From assembly GCA_964485695.1 (NCBI GenBank), contig CAZAKZ010000160.1, forward strand, positions 1-11,607: a DNA stretch of 11,607 bases. Direction: 5' to 3'. Positions 7,392 through 11,607 of the stretch are shown piece after piece; position 1 is the stretch's first letter, and each line of letters begins with the position of its first letter. The notes beneath the pieces were generated by a model. It ran no database searches. It saw only the letters and a program-made list of their open reading frames with translations, and was not told where the DNA came from. Both the position numbers and the translations under genes were made by a program. Source of the stretch: CAZAKZ01 sp964485695 (GTDB taxonomy: Bacteria; Planctomycetota; JAFGQW01).

Positions 7392-10300
7392 TTGTCGACA
7401 TCGCATTCGGCCCCGTGAACGTGATCTTCGCCGTGATCTTCAGCGGCGTTCTGGCCTATCTCGCCTACCTCCTGTTGAAAAACCGGGACGAGAACACGGC
7501 CTTCTGGACAGCGCCGGGCGTGTTCTGTGGGGCTCTGGTCCCGGGCATCCTGTGGGGCGCGTACGTGCCCTGCTTCCTCGCGGCCGTGTCCATCCTGGTC
7601 CTTTTCGCTCCGAAGATCTCCACCCGGTCGTACACGGCCATCGCCGTGATCCTGGCCTGTGTGATCGTGAGCTACGTGGGCGTGCCTTTCAACGAGTCGA
7701 ACGAGGGCAAACACGTCACGAGCGCCCTCAGCAACGACTTCGCCTACGACGACAAGGACCTGCTGACGAACAACGACTTCCTGGCCGGGTGGATGGCGGA
7801 CGCCGTGGACCTCCAGGGGAAAAAGGTCCACTACTGGAAAGAGGTGTTCTCCAAGGACTTTGCCCAGCTGGCCGTGAAGGCGGCCGGGGCACCGAGCCTC
7901 AATGCCATCAATTACTACCGCCCCGTCATCGCGTGCAGCTACATGCTGGACTACTACTTCTGGTCCGAGGTGCCGAAGTGGGAGGTGTTCTCCCGGGATC
8001 ACGAGCGATCGGAGCTGAAGTATACCGAACTCGATCCCTTCGGATTCCACCTGACCAACGTCCTCTTTCACGGCCTGAACGCTCTCCTGGTGTTCCTTCT
8101 GGTGCGGTCCCTGACCCGGCGCTACTGGGTGGCCCTTTCCGCGGGCGTGCTCTTCGCCATTCACCCCATCCACTCCGAGAGCGTCACCTGGATCGCCGGC
8201 CGGACCGATGTCATCGGCACCACCTTTTTCCTCGCGGCGTTCTGCCTCTACCTGAGGTTCCGGAACAGCGATCAGATCCGCTACTTCTTCGCCGCCCTGG
8301 TCCTGTTCCTGTTCGCCGCCTTCGCCAAGGAGATGACCGCCACCCTCGTCCCCGTGCTCATCGTGTACGAGCTCATCCGGTTCTGGGCCGCACGGGCGGG
8401 TGCAGGAGATCTCTTCCTCCCGGCCGGCCAGAAGATGAAGTCCCGCACCGCCAAGGACTTGCTCACCCCTTGTCTGTATCCCCTGGCCTTTCTCCTCATG
8501 GTGTTGCTCTATTTCGTGGTGAAGGCCCTGGTCATCGATCCCGGACAGCCTCTGCCGCGCGAAGCCAGCCCCTGGTTCGATATCACCTCGGGCCGCGAGT
8601 TCTCCTTCGGAAAGATCTTTCTGACGTTCATGGAAGCCGCCTTCTGGTACCTCAAGAAGTCGTTCTACCCCGTTCCTCTCGACATCTACCCTTCCATCAA
8701 CTGGACCGCTGCCGGCAAGGGCTTCATGTTCATGCTGCTGCACCTGCTCATCGCGGCGGCGGGCGTGGTGATCCTGCTGCTGTGGAAGCGCGGCCGTCTC
8801 GTCACCTTCAGCATCGTGGCCTTCTACGCCAGCCTGCTGCCGCTCTCCTGCCTGGTGAAGGGCACGCGGCTGCTGCGGTTCTCCGAGGACGTCGACTTCC
8901 CGATCTCCGAACGTTTTCTCTACATCCCCAGCCTGTTCGCCTGCCTGGTGGTGGCCTGGCTCCTGGGCTACGGGGTCCTTCGCCTCCTGCCACGGGGCGG
9001 AAAAGTTCTGGTCGGCGTTCTCCTCGCGGTCCTCACCCTGGCCAGCACCGTGGCCATACAGAAACGAACCGTGGACTGGCAGGATGACTACCATCTGTTC
9101 CGGTCCGGCATCCGCACCAGCCCGACGAGCGTCCGCATGGCTAACAACTACGGTTTCGAGCTCATGCAGAACTGGGAGATCAAGCGGGCCCGGAAGCAGC
9201 TGTTCCGGTGCACGAACCTGGTTCGATTGGTCCACAAGGGGCGGACTCCCATGCCCATCGCCTTCCAGAACCTGGGCCACAGCTACTACCTGCAAGGCGA
9301 CTTCGGCAAGGCCGTGGAGTACTATCGAAAATCCTACCTCCACGATCCCAGGAACGCGGTCATGGCCAACAACCTGGGCGCGCTCATGGGGATCTTCGGG
9401 TCCATCACCATGAACCACGACATGATCCGCGAGGGACTCGGCTACTACAAGCGGGCCGTGGAGCTCGCGCCCCAGTACGTCTTCGCCAATGCCAGCGTCA
9501 AGTTCATGCGGAACGTCTGGCTGACCTGGGACCGCTACCTGAACCAGAAGGTCCGGCATCCCCTGGTGGTGCTGTCCTTCGGTAACTCGTTTCTCTACTC
9601 CTCCCGGAGCATCTCCGAAAGCGACGACCCGAAGTATCTCCAGGCCATGATGATCCTGTCCTCGGGCCTGAAGCACATGCCGTCGGACGAGGAGATGGTC
9701 AAGATCTTCGGTCCGGCCCCGAAGGAGAGCGCCCGGCTTGATGGGGGAGAAAGTCCACGCCAGGAGAAAGAATCGGGCCGCTACATCAAGGTCCACATGA
9801 TCGAGCTCTTCGACAAGTGCTTTTCCCGGGGGATCCGGAAATATGAAGAGCTCCTGGAAAAGAAGCGGAGAGAAGATCCGGTGAAGGGGGCGATGAATCC
9901 GGCCCTCAACTTCATGCTGGGAGACGTCTACAAGGTGGGATGGCAACGGAGCCGGAAGGAGGAGCACCTGGAGCAGGCCCGAAAGCGTTTCGAGATCACC
10001 CTGTCCCAGGAGCCGGAGCACGCCGGGGCGAGCCGCGGAATGGTCGAGGTCCTGCGGGCCTCGGGCCGGATCGACGAGGCGGAAAAAGTGGCGACCCGGG
10101 CGGTGGACACCTTGCTTGTGCCCGAGATCCCCTGGGAGGAGTCCATACCGGAGCCGATCCCGACCCCCAGAACCCGGGAGGCCCTGGAGCTGGCCAAGAT
10201 CATCGTGAGCATGGCCCTGTCGGACCTGGCCGGCATGGAGACCCCCGGGGCGAACCTCGCCAGAAACCGGTGGAAGGCCTTCCTCAACACGACCGTGGGC

Positions 10301-10681
10301 AAGTGCCTCGATGTCCAGCTGGAGCGGGCGAAAACCCATCTCGGCGGCAAGGATGCGGAGTCCTGGAACAACGTGGGCTACTTTCACGTGCTCGCTTTCG
10401 ACGTCTTCCAGGATGTCAAGATGCTGGAGACCGCTCTGGAGCACTTCGATTACGCGCTCCGTCTCGAGCCCCACCGGCCGGGGCCCACCCTCAACAAGAT
10501 GCACGTCCTCGCGAGGCTGGGCAGGGCCGGAGAAGCGGAGCAGCTCCGCTTCCTCATGCACCAGCGCTATCCCCGGGACCCCCGGTTCGTCAAGAAGGAG
10601 GCCCCGAAGGGCGCCGTCCAGCAGCCCGGTCAGGTGCCCTTGCCCCCCGGCCTCAAGCCCTTGACCCCGCGCCGGCAGTAG
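7376..10681 (+). CDS. TMTC-like membrane/TPR protein, second paralogue
   Basis: Up to 1101 residues from GTG 7376, or 1097 from ATG 7388, which the leader-ORF overlap favours. Residues 10-105 form an extra block of about three or four hydrophobic segments absent from the upstream paralogue. The shared TMTC-like domain follows: YDD (124-126), NYYRP (179-183), HPIHSESVTWIAGRTD (263-278), FAKEM and ERFLYIPS (512-519). The C-terminal soluble half has TPR-like pairs near 627-702, 837-912 and 995-1065. A segment of charged linker (SPRQEKESG) lies in the middle. Similarity to the upstream gene runs end to end, including DDPKYLQA / DDPKRWLQA, LGDVYKVGW / LGEVNRMGW and a shared EPEH, so the two arose by tandem duplication. 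The likely role is glycosylation of exported proteins at the membrane, by analogy with TMTC and GT-C enzymes; substrate and sugar are unknown. It may have its own promoter, since about 190 bases separate it from the upstream gene. Confidence 0.9.
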   Translation: MASGMIVDIAFGPVNVIFAVIFSGVLAYLAYLLLKNRDENTAFWTAPGVFCGALVPGILWGAYVPCFLAAVSILVLFAPKISTRSYTAIAVILACVIVSYVGVPFNESNEGKHVTSALSNDFAYDDKDLLTNNDFLAGWMADAVDLQGKKVHYWKEVFSKDFAQLAVKAAGAPSLNAINYYRPVIACSYMLDYYFWSEVPKWEVFSRDHERSELKYTELDPFGFHLTNVLFHGLNALLVFLLVRSLTRRYWVALSAGVLFAIHPIHSESVTWIAGRTDVIGTTFFLAAFCLYLRFRNSDQIRYFFAALVLFLFAAFAKEMTATLVPVLIVYELIRFWAARAGAGDLFLPAGQKMKSRTAKDLLTPCLYPLAFLLMVLLYFVVKALVIDPGQPLPREASPWFDITSGREFSFGKIFLTFMEAAFWYLKKSFYPVPLDIYPSINWTAAGKGFMFMLLHLLIAAAGVVILLLWKRGRLVTFSIVAFYASLLPLSCLVKGTRLLRFSEDVDFPISERFLYIPSLFACLVVAWLLGYGVLRLLPRGGKVLVGVLLAVLTLASTVAIQKRTVDWQDDYHLFRSGIRTSPTSVRMANNYGFELMQNWEIKRARKQLFRCTNLVRLVHKGRTPMPIAFQNLGHSYYLQGDFGKAVEYYRKSYLHDPRNAVMANNLGALMGIFGSITMNHDMIREGLGYYKRAVELAPQYVFANASVKFMRNVWLTWDRYLNQKVRHPLVVLSFGNSFLYSSRSISESDDPKYLQAMMILSSGLKHMPSDEEMVKIFGPAPKESARLDGGESPRQEKESGRYIKVHMIELFDKCFSRGIRKYEELLEKKRREDPVKGAMNPALNFMLGDVYKVGWQRSRKEEHLEQARKRFEITLSQEPEHAGASRGMVEVLRASGRIDEAEKVATRAVDTLLVPEIPWEESIPEPIPTPRTREALELAKIIVSMALSDLAGMETPGANLARNRWKAFLNTTVGKCLDVQLERAKTHLGGKDAESWNNVGYFHVLAFDVFQDVKMLETALEHFDYALRLEPHRPGPTLNKMHVLARLGRAGEAEQLRFLMHQRYPRDPRFVKKEAPKGAVQQPGQVPLPPGLKPLTPRRQ

Positions 10682-10701
10682 TACCCGAAGCGGTGACGAT
10701 G

Positions 10702-10736
10702 GGAATCCGGGAATCCGCAAGGCGCCCCCGGATTCC
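10702..10736 (+). terminator. Inverted repeat, possible weak terminator
   Basis: GGAATCCGG (10702-10710) is a perfect complement of CCGGATTCC (10728-10736). A second copy, GGAATCCG (10710-10717), can pair with the same right arm, giving a shorter loop. It begins 20 bases after the stop of the large TMTC-like gene and before the promoter-like sites of the next gene. Only a weak pyrimidine tail follows (TTCTCTCC), so intrinsic termination is possible but not certain. Confidence 0.45.
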
Positions 10737-10746
10737 AGTTCTCTCC

Positions 10747-10775
10747 GTAACCCGACCGTCCGTTTCAGGTATACT
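10747..10775 (+). promoter_or_regulatory. Candidate promoter for the secreted helical protein
   Basis: TATACT at 10770-10775 is a good -10 box (five of six consensus bases). GTAACC at 10747-10752 lies exactly 17 bases upstream as a weak -35 (three of six). The start codon is about 70 bases downstream, leaving a plausible 5' leader. The site lies between a hairpin and a gene, in 162 bases of noncoding sequence, which supports an independent transcription start. Confidence 0.45.
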
Positions 10776-10843
10776 GTTCCCTGATCCGGACCGGCCGTGG
10801 AGGCCGGAAATCACCACGTGAGAAGATCCTCTAGGAGAAGACC

Positions 10844-11607
10844 ATGACCCTCAGCCGTGTCGTTCGATTTGCAGGGATCGCCCTTGCCCTCTGGCTCGGT
10901 TGCTCGACCATCATTCAGGCCCAGAACACGAAGGAAGGCGGCATCGGAGAAGGGGCCCGGATCCAGGATGCGCAAGATCCGGCCCTGGTCACCCACATGA
11001 ACTACCTGGTGAAATGCCTTACCCACAAGAACAAGATCATCCGGCGAAGCGCGCACCAGGGTCTGGTGGCCGTCGGCAAGCCGGCCCTCGGGATTCTCGA
11101 GTCCGCGGTCAAGATGGGTCCGGACGGGAAGGCAAGGCCCAACGATCCGGCTACCCGGATCTTGAAGACCATCCGAAAGCGGATGGAGGCCCGGGCGGCC
11201 CGGGGGGAAACGGCCCCCGGAGACGCCAGGCGTCCGAAACGCAGACAGGCCAGGAAGGGAGTCGACGAGGCGAGGCTCAAGAAGGTCGTGGAGGATGTGG
11301 GTATCGACGCCGGCCTGGTGCCCGAGATCAAGGCCATGATGGAGGAACACCGCAAGGCCCTCCAGCAGGTGAGGAAGAACCCGGATAACCTGGATCGCAC
11401 TGTGCTCGCCGAGAAGAGGAAGGCGCTGTCCCGGGCCTACCGCGAGAAGCTGCAGGACCTCCTGGGAGCAGATCAGGCCAAGGCATTCCTGAAGGCGATG
11501 GCCAAGGATCGAAAGTCCCGCATCGACGCCCGGAAATCCGGAGACGCAAAGAAACGTGTGCTTTCGGCAAGCCTGCAAAATAGGAAAAAATCAGGCGGAC
11601 CTCATGA
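10844..11607 (+). CDS. Secreted or lipid-anchored basic helical protein, 3' end outside the window
   Basis: The ATG at 10844 follows AGGAG (10833-10837) with a six-base spacer, the best ribosome-binding site in the window. The frame stays open to the edge: 254 codons and no stop. Residues 1-26 form an export signal (two arginines, then a hydrophobic core), with likely cleavage after IIQA (A26); WLGC ending at C20 is an imperfect lipobox, so lipid anchoring is possible. Residues 62-90 resemble one HEAT-like helical repeat (KIIRRSAHQGLVAVGKPALG). A very basic linker follows (RRPKRRQARK, 129-138), then predicted helices to about 230. LQDLLGADQAKAFLKAM (203-219) recalls the LTxxQ helix of Spy/CpxP-type periplasmic proteins, but this similarity is weak. 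Function is unknown. An ATG at 11604 with AGGCGG upstream could be the next gene's start. Confidence 0.85.
   Translation, partial: MTLSRVVRFAGIALALWLGCSTIIQAQNTKEGGIGEGARIQDAQDPALVTHMNYLVKCLTHKNKIIRRSAHQGLVAVGKPALGILESAVKMGPDGKARPNDPATRILKTIRKRMEARAARGETAPGDARRPKRRQARKGVDEARLKKVVEDVGIDAGLVPEIKAMMEEHRKALQQVRKNPDNLDRTVLAEKRKALSRAYREKLQDLLGADQAKAFLKAMAKDRKSRIDARKSGDAKKRVLSASLQNRKKSGGPH

Noticed and set aside
7202..10720. A minus-strand open frame of 1172 codons opposite the second TMTC-like gene.
   Set aside because: Its translation is low-complexity, rich in H, G, E, V and Q, with no family motifs, while the plus strand carries clear conserved TMTC-like motifs. Such long antisense frames are expected in GC-rich DNA.
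10811..11578. A minus-strand open frame of 255 codons opposite the last gene.
   Set aside because: The plus-strand frame has a strong ribosome-binding site, an export signal and a coherent helical protein; the minus frame has none of these.

Overview
This is a GC-rich bacterial window that is almost fully coding. It is dominated by very large membrane proteins that join a GT-C type glycosyltransferase-like membrane domain to a C-terminal soluble TPR-like (tetratricopeptide repeat) region. The organism cannot be named from sequence alone. GTG starts, giant TPR proteins and a secreted HEAT-like helical protein would suit an uncultivated Planctomycetota-type lineage, but that is a low-confidence inference.

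Layout. Positions 1-199 hold no convincing gene, only a GNRA-loop hairpin. Positions 200-3337 (minus strand) encode a 1045-residue GT39-like membrane protein whose soluble half contains a roughly 220-residue tandem duplication. A 108-bp divergent intergenic region follows. On the plus strand, 3446-4372 is a textbook thioredoxin reductase (trxB). Six bases after its stop, 4379-7182 encodes a TMTC-like protein (multi-membrane-span plus TPR, DUF1736-type). Its reading frame is broken by one base at a run of seven G; reading through with a -1 shift gives 934 residues. An AT-rich leader (7183-7375) carries possible RNA hairpins and a 15-codon ORF that overlaps the next start as ATGA. Positions 7376-10681 encode a second full-length TMTC-like paralogue of 1101 residues with an added N-terminal membrane block. 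After an inverted repeat and a promoter-like region, 10844-11607 begins a secreted or lipid-anchored basic helical protein that runs off the window.

How the genes may work together. In animals, TMTC proteins are linked to O-mannosylation of secretory-pathway proteins, and GT39 enzymes use lipid-linked sugars at the extracytoplasmic face. Three such proteins side by side suggest an envelope or secreted-protein glycosylation locus. The trxB-TMTC spacing suggests co-transcription, but a functional link to thiol redox is only inference. The most interesting points are the G7 frameshift, the tandem paralogues that prove both frames are under selection, the domain duplication with altered active-site motifs in the GT39-like protein, and the structured leader before the second TMTC gene.
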